Position numbers and translations under genes: made by a program. The notes beneath the pieces were generated by a model. The model was not told the DNA's origin and ran no database searches. It was given only the letters and a program-made list of their open reading frames with translations. Shown in pieces: positions 35,452 through 43,732 of a DNA stretch of 64,000 nt. The number at the start of each line of letters is the position of its first letter. Within the stretch, counting starts at the first letter, position 1. Location: the NCBI RefSeq assembly GCF_008011665.1, contig NZ_VOWJ01000013.1, positions 1 through 64,000 on the forward strand, in the 5' to 3' direction. This stretch comes from Campylobacter volucris (GTDB taxonomy: Bacteria; Campylobacterota; Campylobacteria; Campylobacterales; Campylobacteraceae).

Positions 35452-36224
35452 TGTAAAATTCCAAAATTATTAATGCTTAAAGTTGTGTAAATTCCAATAG
35501 CTATGCAGCAAATTAAAATAGCAACGCTAATAATACGACTAAGTCCCATTAAAATATGATCTTTTAAAATATCTACAATTGAATTGATAAAATAAACTCC
35601 AGGTATAAGATATAAAATACTTGATCCAAGTGCTACATTAGGATCTTTGATAAGATTTAAATCAACTCCTATAAATACTATCAAAGATGAAATAAATGAA
35701 CATATGATATATTGAATTCTTAAATCTATTTTTATTTTAGTAAGTATAAATTTTAAACTCAATCCTATTAATGTTGCGATAAATACAAAAACACATCCAT
35801 ATAAATCCCCGCCAAAAAGCTTGCAAAATGCAGCATTAGCACTAGAAATTAAAAAAAGATCTAAAAGTATAGGATTTTCTTTTGTTTGGATTATTTTTTC
35901 AAATGATTTTTTTGCTTGTGTTAAATTGTATTTATGATCGTAAATTTGCCAGCTTAAAGCGCTTAATTCTAAAATGATTTTAAAATTTATATGTTTATAA
36001 TTATTGGGAATGATAAAAGTTCTTTGATTGGAGTTATTTTCTTTATCATAAATATTAATTGCAGTATGATGAAAGAAAAAATTCATATTGATTTCATAGT
36101 CATAAGCACGAGCTATCCTATCTACGCATTTTGCAACTCTTGCTGTATAAGTTCCAGCTCCTAAAAATATGGTTATATAAGAAATTAAAAAATTGGTTAA
36201 TTCTTGGATATTTGGTTTGTGCAT
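35448..36224 (-). CDS. Threonine/serine exporter, large subunit (YjjP-like)
   Basis: This 258-residue protein has a soluble N-terminal DUF1212-type domain (YTARVAKCVDRIARAYDYE, hydrophobic strands after it), then about 5 membrane helices. ISSANAAFCKLFGGDLYGC is a typical ThrE element, and YLIPGVYFINSIVD is the PG loop. Export of Thr/Ser is known for relatives; in E. coli, YjjPB is linked to succinate export. The substrate is not proven here. It overlaps dedA by 28 bases. Confidence 0.85.
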   Translation of the reverse strand: MHKPNIQELTNFLISYITIFLGAGTYTARVAKCVDRIARAYDYEINMNFFFHHTAINIYDKENNSNQRTFIIPNNYKHINFKIILELSALSWQIYDHKYNLTQAKKSFEKIIQTKENPILLDLFLISSANAAFCKLFGGDLYGCVFVFIATLIGLSLKFILTKIKIDLRIQYIICSFISSLIVFIGVDLNLIKDPNVALGSSILYLIPGVYFINSIVDILKDHILMGLSRIISVAILICCIAIGIYTTLSINNFGILQ

Positions 36225-36838
36225 TTTTGTTTAGTTGGCTTACTTTCTTTTTTTTGAAAAAATATATAAATTGCTATCATAATGGCAACAAAAACTAGAC
36301 AAGCTATAATCACTAAATGTAAATATTGTTTTATTAAATCTTCATTTTTTCCTAAAATATATCCTAATATAAGTAAAATCAAACACCAAATTCCAGTGCC
36401 CAAGCTTGTGTAAAAAATAAATTTATTTAAATTCATTCTTGCAAGTCCAGCAGGCAGTGAAATGTATTGGCGCAAACCAGGGATTAGCCTGCCTGTAAAG
36501 GTTGAAATTTCTCCGTGTTTGTTAAAAAATACTTCAAATTTATGAAATTTTTCTTCGTTTATGCCAAAATATTTACATATTTTTAAAACCACATTGCGTC
36601 CTAAAAAATAACAAAGATAATAATTAAATAAAGCCCCTAAAAGTGCTCCAAATGTTCCACAAAAAAGGCAAATCCAAAAGTTTAATTCATTTTGATGAGC
36701 CAAATAACCCGCAGGAATCATAACCACTTCGCTAGGAAATGGAAAAAAAGAACTTTCAATAAACATTAAAAAGATAATGCCTAGATAACCCCAATCTTTT
36801 GCTAGTGTAAGTAAAAAATCTACAATTTCTCCAAGCAT
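36197..36838 (-). CDS. DedA-family membrane protein
   Basis: This 213-residue DedA/VTT-domain protein has about 5 helices. The family has been shown to help return undecaprenyl-phosphate or other lipids across the inner membrane in some bacteria. Motifs are ESSFFPFPSEVVMIPAGYLA, GALLGALFNYYLCYFLGR and FTGRLIPGLRQYISLPAGLARM, which is the F-R-P-G-R-x-x pattern. It follows the cyclophilin by 19 bases on the same strand. Confidence 0.9.
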   Translation of the reverse strand: MLGEIVDFLLTLAKDWGYLGIIFLMFIESSFFPFPSEVVMIPAGYLAHQNELNFWICLFCGTFGALLGALFNYYLCYFLGRNVVLKICKYFGINEEKFHKFEVFFNKHGEISTFTGRLIPGLRQYISLPAGLARMNLNKFIFYTSLGTGIWCLILLILGYILGKNEDLIKQYLHLVIIACLVFVAIMIAIYIFFQKKESKPTKQKCTNQISKN

Positions 36839-36857
36839 TATTTTCCCTAAAATAAAA

Positions 36858-37349
36858 TTATTTTTCTTCGAGTTTTTCTAAAATTTTTATAGTTTTGATT
36901 TTATCATTTTCTCTGATACTATCTAAAACTTCTAAGCTTTCTTTGTCATTTTCATCAATTTGTCCAAAGATGGTATGAACTCCATCTAAATGAGGTTGAG
37001 GGCTATGACAAATGAAAAATTGCGATCCGCCCGTATCTTTACCAGCATGAGCCATAGATAAAGTTCCTCTTAAGTGTTTGTGTTTTTGATCATCGCATTC
37101 ACATTCTATTTCATATCCAGGTCCACCCGAGCCTATGCCATGAGGACAGCCTCCTTGTATAACAAAATCTGCAATCACGCGATGAAAAATCAAATCATCG
37201 TAAAAACCATCATTTGCTAAATTTGCAAAATTACACACGGTTTGTGGAGCTTCATTAGGAAATAATTTTAAAGTCATATCGCCTTTGTCAGTGCTAATAA
37301 TGGCAAAATTGTATTTTTTAGCATTTTTAGTGTCGATTTTTTTAAGCAT
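36858..37349 (-). CDS. Cyclophilin-type peptidyl-prolyl cis-trans isomerase
   Basis: This 163-residue protein has no signal peptide, so it is cytoplasmic. Catalytic core: [15 protein letters not shown] (Arg and Gln of the active site), [19 protein letters not shown] and [12 protein letters not shown]. It is an intact isomerase that catalyses proline isomerisation in protein folding. It is 8 bases after YebC. Confidence 0.95.
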   Translation of the reverse strand: MLKKIDTKNAKKYNFAIISTDKGDMTLKLFPNEAPQTVCNFANLANDGFYDDLIFHRVIADFVIQGGCPHGIGSGGPGYEIECECDDQKHKHLRGTLSMAHAGKDTGGSQFFICHSPQPHLDGVHTIFGQIDENDKESLEVLDSIRENDKIKTIKILEKLEEK

Positions 37350-37357
37350 GTTTTCTC

Positions 37358-38065
37358 CTATTCTATATTTGTATAAACTGCTTGAACATCATCATCATCT
37401 TCTAATTTATCAAGTAATTTTTCTATATCGTTTAATTGTTCTTCATTAAAGTTTACAGGATTATTTGCGATATACTCAAGTCCTGCTTTTTTAAGTATTA
37501 AACCTTTTTTTTCTATAGCATTACTAAGTTCACCAAAAGCAGTATAGTCTCCTATGATTAACAATTCTTCTTCGTTTTGCTCTAATTCTTCAAGTCCAGC
37601 ATCGATTAAATCCAATTCAAGTTCTTCTAAATCTGTATCAGTCTTTTCAAGATGAAACACAGCTTTGTGTGAAAACATAAATGTCAAAGAACCATTTTGT
37701 AAAATTTCTCCACCATTTTTACTAAAAATAGCTTTTACATTTGCTACTGTGCGAGTAGGATTATCACTCATGCATTCAACTATAATCAAAGCTCCATGTG
37801 CTGCTTTTCCTTCATAGTGTATGTTTTTAATATCAGCACTATCTTTTCCACTTGCTCTTTTTATAGCTGCATCGATATTATCTTTTGGCATATTATTAGC
37901 CTTGGCTGTAGCTATGGCGCTTCTTAGTTTTGGATTCATATCAGGATCAATTCCACCTTCTTTAGCGGCTACTTGTATGGCTTTAGCAAGTTTTGGAAAA
38001 AGTTTGCTCATTTTATCCCATCTTGCTTCTTTTGAGGCTCTGCGATATTCAAACGCTCTTCCCAT
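37358..38065 (-). CDS. YebC/PmpR-family transcriptional regulator or translation factor
   Basis: This protein of 235 residues starts [19 protein letters not shown], the invariant N terminus of the YebC family. The middle has [20 protein letters not shown] and [15 protein letters not shown]. Relatives bind DNA (PmpR) or, for the YebC2/TACO1 type, help ribosomes at proline stretches. It is the first gene of the yebC-ppi-dedA-thrE set. A TATACT at 38105-38100 can serve as its -10. Confidence 0.93.
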   Translation of the reverse strand: MGRAFEYRRASKEARWDKMSKLFPKLAKAIQVAAKEGGIDPDMNPKLRSAIATAKANNMPKDNIDAAIKRASGKDSADIKNIHYEGKAAHGALIIVECMSDNPTRTVANVKAIFSKNGGEILQNGSLTFMFSHKAVFHLEKTDTDLEELELDLIDAGLEELEQNEEELLIIGDYTAFGELSNAIEKKGLILKKAGLEYIANNPVNFNEEQLNDIEKLLDKLEDDDDVQAVYTNIE

Positions 38066-38107
38066 AAAATCTCTCTTTCTAAATAATTTTTAGCACAAAA
38101 GTATAAA

Positions 38108-38143
38108 CTAAGAAGTCTAAATTTGATTTTAAAGATTTCTTAG
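38108..38143. promoter_or_regulatory. Inverted repeat in the divergent yebC / SMR spacer
   Basis: CTAAGAAGTCT (38108-38118) and AGATTTCTTAG (38133-38143) are complementary over 11 bp with one G-T pair and a 14-base spacer. It sits over the upstream side of the yebC -10 (TATACT) and about 40 bases before the SMR promoter (TATAAA at 38180). It may be an operator; the binding protein is unknown. Confidence 0.4.
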
Positions 38144-38207
38144 ATAGAATAAACAACTCTTAAAATTTATCTCTCACAATATAAAATTCAAAAATCTAAG
38201 GAAAATT

Positions 38208-38549
38208 ATGAGTGTAAAAAAAGAAGTTTTGATTGCATGGTTTTTTTTAATTGGTGCTATTGTTTTTGAAGTTATAGGAACTAGTTTTTTAAAAATAGAA
38301 AATAAGCTTTTTGGTTATTTTTTCATGGCTTTATTTATTGCTTTTTCTTATTTTCTTATGGGGCTTGCAATTAAAAAAATTCAAATTGGTATTGCTTATG
38401 CGGTATGGGAACTTTTAGGGATGATATTGATTCTTTTGGTTTCTTTTGTGTTGTTTGAAGAAAATTTAACTAATTTACAAATTTTAGGAATTATTTTATC
38501 GATAATTGGAATTGTAATGATTAATTTAGGCGAGGTAAAAGAAGAATGA
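38208..38549 (+). CDS. SMR-family efflux protein, subunit with catalytic Glu
   Basis: This 113-residue protein has four helices and a conserved FEVIGTSFLK with Glu21 at the position of E14 in EmrE, the proton/drug binding residue. It continues with AYAVWELLGMILILL. It overlaps the next SMR gene by 4 bases. Paired SMR proteins act as heterodimers that export cations, guanidinium or polyamines. Specificity is unknown. Confidence 0.92.
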   Translation: MSVKKEVLIAWFFLIGAIVFEVIGTSFLKIENKLFGYFFMALFIAFSYFLMGLAIKKIQIGIAYAVWELLGMILILLVSFVLFEENLTNLQILGIILSIIGIVMINLGEVKEE

Positions 38550-38860
38550 AATTATATTTAATAGTAATTATTTTATCAGCCATACTTGATATAGTGGCAA
38601 ATTTATTGCTAAAAAAATCTGAAAGTTTCAAGCATAAAAAATGGGGATTTGGAGCGATTTTTTGTGCAATTTTAGCTTTTTTTATGCTTTCTTTTAGTTT
38701 AGAATATGTTCCATTAAGTATTGCATATTCTACTTGGGGTGCTGTTGGAATTATAGGAACTTGTCTTGGTGGTTGGATTTTTTATAAGGAAAAATTAAAT
38801 AAAATTGGTTTAGCTGGTATTGTTGTGGTTTTAATCGCAGTGGTACTTTTAAATTCTTAA
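38546..38860 (+). CDS. SMR-family efflux protein, partner subunit with Asp in place of Glu
   Basis: This 104-residue protein has four helices. At the site of the conserved Glu it has Asp15 (AILDIVANLLLKK), while the rest keeps SMR features (IAYSTWGAVGIIGTCLGGW). It overlaps its partner by 4 bases, so equal production is expected. The Glu/Asp difference fits an asymmetric dimer in which the two halves have different roles. Confidence 0.9.
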   Translation: MKLYLIVIILSAILDIVANLLLKKSESFKHKKWGFGAIFCAILAFFMLSFSLEYVPLSIAYSTWGAVGIIGTCLGGWIFYKEKLNKIGLAGIVVVLIAVVLLNS

Positions 38861-38872
38861 AAAGGATAATTA

Positions 38873-39067
38873 ATGCAAATAAAAACAAAAAATATTAATT
38901 GTGAAAGTTGTGTAAATTTAATCAAAGCTTCATTAGAAGATGAATATGGTATTATGAGTATAGATGTAGAAAGTAAAACAATTGATATTGATTTAAATCC
39001 TAATCAAATTCAAAAATTTAAAGATGATTTAAAAGATTTAGGTTTTGAAATAATAGAAAATGATTGA
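38873..39067 (+). CDS. Small heavy-metal-associated domain protein (CopZ-like)
   Basis: This 64-residue ferredoxin-like HMA domain begins MQIKTKNINCESCVNLIK, whose CxxC (Cys10, Cys13) is the copper site. It lacks the Met before it that is common in copper chaperones (usually MxCxxC; here NINCESC). It overlaps copA by 8 bases, so it should deliver Cu(I) to CopA. Confidence 0.88.
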   Translation: MQIKTKNINCESCVNLIKASLEDEYGIMSIDVESKTIDIDLNPNQIQKFKDDLKDLGFEIIEND

Positions 39068-41210
39068 ATTAAAACTCAAAATAGCTAAAATGACTTGTGT
39101 AAATTGCTCTAATGCAATTGAAAAAGTGTGTTCTAAAATCGATGGTGTTGAAGATGTAAGCGTTTCTTATGTGAATTCAAGTGGTGTTTTTTTGCTAAAA
39201 GATGATAAAAGTATAGAAAAAATCAAAGAAAAAATTACAACTTTAGGTTTTGAAATTTTAGAAGATGAGCAAAATTTAAAATTACACAAAATACAAGAAT
39301 TAAAAAAACTTAAAAACAATCTTTTGCTTAGTATAGCATTAAGCATTATTGTGATGTATTTTGAAATGTTTGCGCAAGGACAAATTTCGAATTTAATCCA
39401 ACTAGTTTTATCTTTTGTTGGAATTTTTTATTGTGGTGAAAGTTTTTTTGCTCATGCTATAAAAGGATTGTTTTGTAAAAATTTAGATATGAATACCTTG
39501 GTTTCTTTGGGTGCTTTGGTGTCTTTTGTGTATTCTTTATTGGTTTATTTTGATGTGTTTAATAAGGATGGGTATTTATATTTTAGCAGTGGAAGTATGA
39601 TTATAAGTTTTATACTTTTAGGCAAATATTTAGAAGAAAAAGCTAAATTAAAATCTTTGGCATATCATGATCAATTAAAAAATATAGATATTAAATACGC
39701 TAATGTAATTTGTGATGATGGTAGTATTAAAGAAATTTCTAGTTCTTTTGTGAAAAAGGATGATGTGATGTTAGTTAAAGAAGGAGAGAGTGTTGTTGCT
39801 GATGGTGTAGTGCTTAATGGTAAAGCTGAGGTAGATGTTAGCTTTTTAACGGGTGAATTTTTACCTCTTTTAAAACAAGAAGGAGATGAAATTTTAGCCG
39901 GGAGTGTTTTGATAAATGGAAATTTAAAAATCAAAGCGAGTAAAAAATCCATAGAAAGTTCGCTAGAGCAAATTAAAGATTTGGTTTTTAAAGCAGGCAA
40001 TATAAAAACACCTTTGGCAAATTTAGCTAATATCATTTCAGCATATTTTGTGGGTTTTATTATTTTACTTGCTATGGGTGTTTTTTGCTTTTGGTATTTT
40101 AAAGAAGGATTAAATTTGGCCTTTTTGCATGCTTGCGCTACACTTTTAATCTCTTGTCCTTGTGCTTTAGGACTTGCAACGCCTATAGCAATAGTAAGTG
40201 CATTATCAAATGGTGCTAAAAATTTCATTTTAATAAAAAATCCAGCAGTTTTAGAAAATTTATCAGACATTAAACTAGCTATTTTTGACAAAACAGGCAC
40301 TTTAAGTGAAGATGAACTTAGTGTTTATAAATATGATTTAAGTGAAGAAGATTTTAAAAAATTAGTTCAAATTGAAAAATTTAGCTCTCATCCTATAGCT
40401 AAAGCTTTGGTGAAAAATTTAGACACTAAAGAAGATTTATTAGGTGAGATTGAAGTAATGGTCGGAAGTGGTATTGCATATAAGGATAAAAATGATGAAT
40501 ATTTTATAGTTAATGAATCATTTTGCAATCAATTAAATATTAATATCGCTAAGAGTAATTTTTTTTTAGATCAATTTAAACAAATAGCTCCAACGACTAT
40601 TTATTTCATAAAAAATAGAGTTTGCTTAGGTGGGGTTTGTTTTAAAAATGAGTTAAAACCTCAAGCTAAAAAATTAATACAAAATTTAACCAATAAAAAT
40701 ATAAAAAGTATTATTTTAAGTGGAGACAATCAAGAAAGTGTTGCTAAAATAGCTAAAAATCTTAATATTACTGAATTTTATGCTGTTCTTAAACCAGAAG
40801 AAAAATTTGAATTTATTAAATCAAAAATGCATAAAGAAAAAGTACTTTTTGTCGGAGATGGGATCAATGATGCTCCTGCTTTAAATTTAGCCAGTGTGAG
40901 TATAAGTTTTTCTAAAGCGAGTGATTTGGCTAAAAAAAGTGGTGATTTTATTTTGATTAAAGATGATTTGATGTTAATTGATTATTGTTTTAAATTAGCT
41001 AAAAAAACTAAAAAAATTATAAAACTAAATTTATTTTGGGCTTTTGTTTATAATGGTTTATGTATTCCCATAGCAGCAGGTTTTGTGCCTTGGATTAGCT
41101 TAAGCCCTCATTTAGCAGCTTTGGCAATGAGTTGTAGTTCTATAGCAGTAGTTTTAAACTCCTTAAGATTAAGGAGTTTAAAATATCATAATTCATTAAC
41201 AGCACGATGA
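39060..41210 (+). CDS. copA: Copper-translocating P1B-type ATPase
   Basis: This 716-residue protein exports Cu(I) to the periplasm. It has one N-terminal HMA domain (MTCVNCSNAIEK), about 8 membrane helices, an A domain with VSFLTGEFLP, the metal-gate CPC in SCPCALGLATP, phosphorylation motif DKTGTLS, the HP locus SSHPIAKAL and the hinge GDGINDAPAL. The P-domain and last helices carry YN and MSCSS. A T9 run lies at 40559-40567. The last 14 codons contain the terminator shared with the convergent SpdH-like gene, and the two genes overlap by 25 bases. Confidence 0.96.
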   Translation: MIELKLKIAKMTCVNCSNAIEKVCSKIDGVEDVSVSYVNSSGVFLLKDDKSIEKIKEKITTLGFEILEDEQNLKLHKIQELKKLKNNLLLSIALSIIVMYFEMFAQGQISNLIQLVLSFVGIFYCGESFFAHAIKGLFCKNLDMNTLVSLGALVSFVYSLLVYFDVFNKDGYLYFSSGSMIISFILLGKYLEEKAKLKSLAYHDQLKNIDIKYANVICDDGSIKEISSSFVKKDDVMLVKEGESVVADGVVLNGKAEVDVSFLTGEFLPLLKQEGDEILAGSVLINGNLKIKASKKSIESSLEQIKDLVFKAGNIKTPLANLANIISAYFVGFIILLAMGVFCFWYFKEGLNLAFLHACATLLISCPCALGLATPIAIVSALSNGAKNFILIKNPAVLENLSDIKLAIFDKTGTLSEDELSVYKYDLSEEDFKKLVQIEKFSSHPIAKALVKNLDTKEDLLGEIEVMVGSGIAYKDKNDEYFIVNESFCNQLNINIAKSNFFLDQFKQIAPTTIYFIKNRVCLGGVCFKNELKPQAKKLIQNLTNKNIKSIILSGDNQESVAKIAKNLNITEFYAVLKPEEKFEFIKSKMHKEKVLFVGDGINDAPALNLASVSISFSKASDLAKKSGDFILIKDDLMLIDYCFKLAKKTKKIIKLNLFWAFVYNGLCIPIAAGFVPWISLSPHLAALAMSCSSIAVVLNSLRLRSLKYHNSLTAR
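41152..41183. terminator. Bidirectional terminator inside the copA 3' end
   Basis: TTTTAAACTCCTTAA (41152-41166), two bases, TTAAGGAGTTTAAAA (41169-41183) is a perfect 15-bp inverted repeat. It lies two bases beyond the stop of the minus-strand SpdH-like gene and within the copA coding region, so copA encodes its own hairpin. Confidence 0.8.
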
Positions 41211-43081
41211 GCTTGATCAATAGCAGAATGCATATAAGCAGACCAATCAGAGTCTGAATTCGCTATAACGATATTTTTAAAAGGTTTCCTTGCAAGTTCT
41301 ATAGTTTTTTGCGCTTCATTGCTATCATCATAAAGAGAATTTTCTGTATATGAGTAGCAATGTCCCCAACGATTTACAACGATAGCTTTAATATCTTTTT
41401 CATGATCAAATCCTGCTGAGCCTAGCATACCTTGAAGCTGATCGCGTATGATTTTTTCATGTTCATCAAAACTCATTGCATATAGTAAATTTCTCCCAAC
41501 TCTAGCTCTATCTCTTGCATCCATACCATTTAGATCTATTCCTTGTATATTAGCAAATGCCAATGGTGAACATACCATATGAATGCAAATTGGTTTTTTA
41601 GGATCTCTTGGGTGATGGTATCCGCCCATATCTACTGGATAGTCTAGTTTTGTTCTTGCATAAGGCATTTTTGGAGAGTAAATTTCATGAACGCCAAGCT
41701 TTATAAAAGGCTCCCAATTGCTAACTATAACTTTAGTATGCAAAAGAGAAGTTTTGACATTTTTGCTTAAAGCTTCTTTTTGTTCATTAGGTAGAGTAGG
41801 GATGATGTAAGGTATCATGCTGTTGTAATTTGCCATGACAACTTTTTTAGCTTTGACTCTGTAGCTTTTACCTTTATTGATGTAAGTTACTAAAGCTCCA
41901 TCTTTAGTATTTTCTACATTGACGACTGTACTATTTAATCTTAATCTGACTTTATTTTTAGGTAAATCAAGTTTAGAATAATCAAAATGAGCTAAGGTAA
42001 TATCATCCATATCTTTACCTTTAGAAGAAACTTCAGGGATTAATCTTTTTACCATTAATCTTGCAACCGTGGCATTTCCATCAGCACAATGATAAATATA
42101 TGGTTCTTCCATTTCAGCCAAAGCTTCACCTTCTATAGGATCAAGTCCAAGTTTATCAAATCCTGGTAAGAAAGAAATTCTAGCATCTTCGCATGAAGTA
42201 GCATCTATACCTAAAGCTAGAAAATCATCTGTCATTCCTTCAAAAAATTTAATAGCTTGAGGTGAAAGTTTTACTTTGTCTTTTAAAAAGTCTTTGTAAC
42301 TAGTTTTAGCAACATACTCTTCTCTTTGTTCTTTATTCATACCTTTTAAATAATCTTTTTCGCTTTTAAATAATGCAATTAGATCTTTTTTATCTTTTTT
42401 ACTAAGCGGAAAATCTCCTATAAAAGCTTCTATGCTTCTTCCGTTGCTTTTGCTTTCGGGAATATCATCACAAATTACTTTTCTAGGATTTCCACTTACT
42501 ACTTTATCTACTCCAAATTCAGCTTTAGAAAAATACACACCTCTACTCAAATTTAAATCAGGATAAAAATTCACATCAAAACGCTTTGCAAGATCATCAA
42601 TATTTACTCCTAAAGAAGATAATAAATCAACCACTTCTTTAGAATATAAAGCTTTTGGAGATTGAAACGATTCGCTTCCACCATAGCTTAAAATTGTTCC
42701 ATCTTCAAGTTCTATTTCATTTCTTCTAGCGTGTCCACCAAAATCATCATGATTGTCAAGAATTAAAATCTTTTTATTTTTACCAAATTTATTTTGATAA
42801 AAACAGGCAGCTGCTAAACCGCTAATGCCAGCTCCAACTACAACTAAATCATATTCTTGTTTTGGTTTTAACGAGCTAAAATCAAATTTGTGCCCATCTC
42901 TTAACATATGAGCAAATTCATAACTTGCATTATTGCTACCTCTTAATCCAAGCCATTTTGGTGGATAGTATTCTTTGGTAAAATCTTCGACTTTTGCATC
43001 TTTTCCATAGAGTACTTGCAAAGGAGTCATACCAGCAAGTATGGTTAATGCCATTCCGTTTAAAAAATCTCTTCTTTGCAT
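41186..43081 (-). CDS. Tat-exported FAD amine dehydrogenase, spermidine dehydrogenase (SpdH)-like
   Basis: This 631-residue protein has an N-terminal twin-arginine signal (QRRDFLNGMALTILAG). The order of motifs follows SpdH of pseudomonads: YYPPKWLGLRGS, VVVGAGISGLAAACFYQ (FAD Rossmann), LILDNHDDFGGHARRNE, GGSESFQSPKALYS, then PYARTKLDYPVDMGGYHHP and NSDSDWSAYMHSAIDQA at the C terminus. Periplasmic oxidation of spermidine or another polyamine is the family role; the actual substrate is an inference. Its ribosome site is buried in an inverted repeat. It is convergent with copA (25-base overlap) and downstream of msrPQ on the same strand. Confidence 0.85.
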   Translation of the reverse strand: MQRRDFLNGMALTILAGMTPLQVLYGKDAKVEDFTKEYYPPKWLGLRGSNNASYEFAHMLRDGHKFDFSSLKPKQEYDLVVVGAGISGLAAACFYQNKFGKNKKILILDNHDDFGGHARRNEIELEDGTILSYGGSESFQSPKALYSKEVVDLLSSLGVNIDDLAKRFDVNFYPDLNLSRGVYFSKAEFGVDKVVSGNPRKVICDDIPESKSNGRSIEAFIGDFPLSKKDKKDLIALFKSEKDYLKGMNKEQREEYVAKTSYKDFLKDKVKLSPQAIKFFEGMTDDFLALGIDATSCEDARISFLPGFDKLGLDPIEGEALAEMEEPYIYHCADGNATVARLMVKRLIPEVSSKGKDMDDITLAHFDYSKLDLPKNKVRLRLNSTVVNVENTKDGALVTYINKGKSYRVKAKKVVMANYNSMIPYIIPTLPNEQKEALSKNVKTSLLHTKVIVSNWEPFIKLGVHEIYSPKMPYARTKLDYPVDMGGYHHPRDPKKPICIHMVCSPLAFANIQGIDLNGMDARDRARVGRNLLYAMSFDEHEKIIRDQLQGMLGSAGFDHEKDIKAIVVNRWGHCYSYTENSLYDDSNEAQKTIELARKPFKNIVIANSDSDWSAYMHSAIDQAHRAVNEL

Positions 43082-43085
43082 AAAA

Positions 43086-43126
43086 TTTCCTTAAAATAAG
43101 ATAATTTAAATCTTATTTTAAGGAAA
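43086..43126 (-). promoter_or_regulatory. Inverted repeat that covers the ribosome site of the SpdH-like gene
   Basis: On the mRNA strand the 5' arm is TTTCCTTAAAATAAGA (43126-43111), the loop 9 bases, and the 3' arm TCTTATTTTAAGGAAA (43101-43086), a perfect 16-bp stem. AAGGAAA is the SD for the ATG at 43081. The hairpin should block translation when formed. It could also slow transcription from msrQ. Confidence 0.65.
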
Positions 43127-43138
43127 AGATAATTATCT
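43127..43138. promoter_or_regulatory. Palindrome AGATAATTATCT
   Basis: A perfect 12-base palindrome lies between msrQ and the SpdH-like gene, next to the hairpin. It is of the GATAATNATTATC look known from Fur-type sites but is much shorter, so binding of Fur or another regulator is only a possibility. Confidence 0.3.
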
Positions 43139-43150
43139 CAATCTTAATGT

Positions 43151-43732
43151 TTATTTTGTTTGAGGTGATTTTATAAAAAAGGTTACTTTTTTTCTCTTTT
43201 TAAGAAATTTAAATATTTTGAGCAATAAAAACAAACAAGCAATTAAAATAAAAGTAAAATGTGGAAGTTGTGGAACTTTAGCAGATATAAAATAATGCCA
43301 TGAACTAATTATAAAGCAAACATATCCTAGTTTTCTTATCTTAGTAATTTTTCTAAATTTTTTAAAAGAGCTAATAAACATTAAAATTAATATGAAAAAT
43401 GCTAAAAATCCGCTAAATTCTAAATTTTTGCTAAAAGTATCTTTTAAAAATACAAAGAAATTAAAATTTTTTGTAAAAATGAAATAATTTAAAAAATGAA
43501 TTAATGCCCAAAAAAAGGTGTAAAAACCTAAAAATTTTGGAAAATCTTTAGTGATTTTAAATTTAAATAAAGAAAAAAACAAACTTGTGGCAAAAAAAGT
43601 TAAAGCAAATATACCACTATAAAAATATACAGCCTTAACTATATCAAATTCATTTAAAAGTTGATAGATACTAAAAGCAATGCTTAAGATAAATAAAATT
43701 AAAGTGCTTAAATTTGCGAATTTTGTTTTCAT
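43151..43732 (-). CDS. msrQ: Haem-binding membrane subunit of the MsrPQ system
   Basis: This 193-residue membrane protein with about 6 helices belongs to the YedZ/ferric reductase-like family. His ligands are expected in FWALIHFLNYF and in IISSWHYFISAK. MsrQ passes electrons from the quinone pool to periplasmic MsrP. Its first base is the last base of msrP, so they are coupled. Confidence 0.9.
   Translation of the reverse strand: MKTKFANLSTLILFILSIAFSIYQLLNEFDIVKAVYFYSGIFALTFFATSLFFSLFKFKITKDFPKFLGFYTFFWALIHFLNYFIFTKNFNFFVFLKDTFSKNLEFSGFLAFFILILMFISSFKKFRKITKIRKLGYVCFIISSWHYFISAKVPQLPHFTFILIACLFLLLKIFKFLKKRKKVTFFIKSPQTK

Noticed and set aside
34948-36224. Frameshifted single ThrE gene
   Set aside because: The two parts have their own starts and a 4-base overlap, and two-gene ThrE exporters of this size are a normal form.
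39671-40300. 209-codon minus-strand frame inside copA
   Set aside because: It lies opposite intact CopA coding sequence, has no ribosome site and no family motif.
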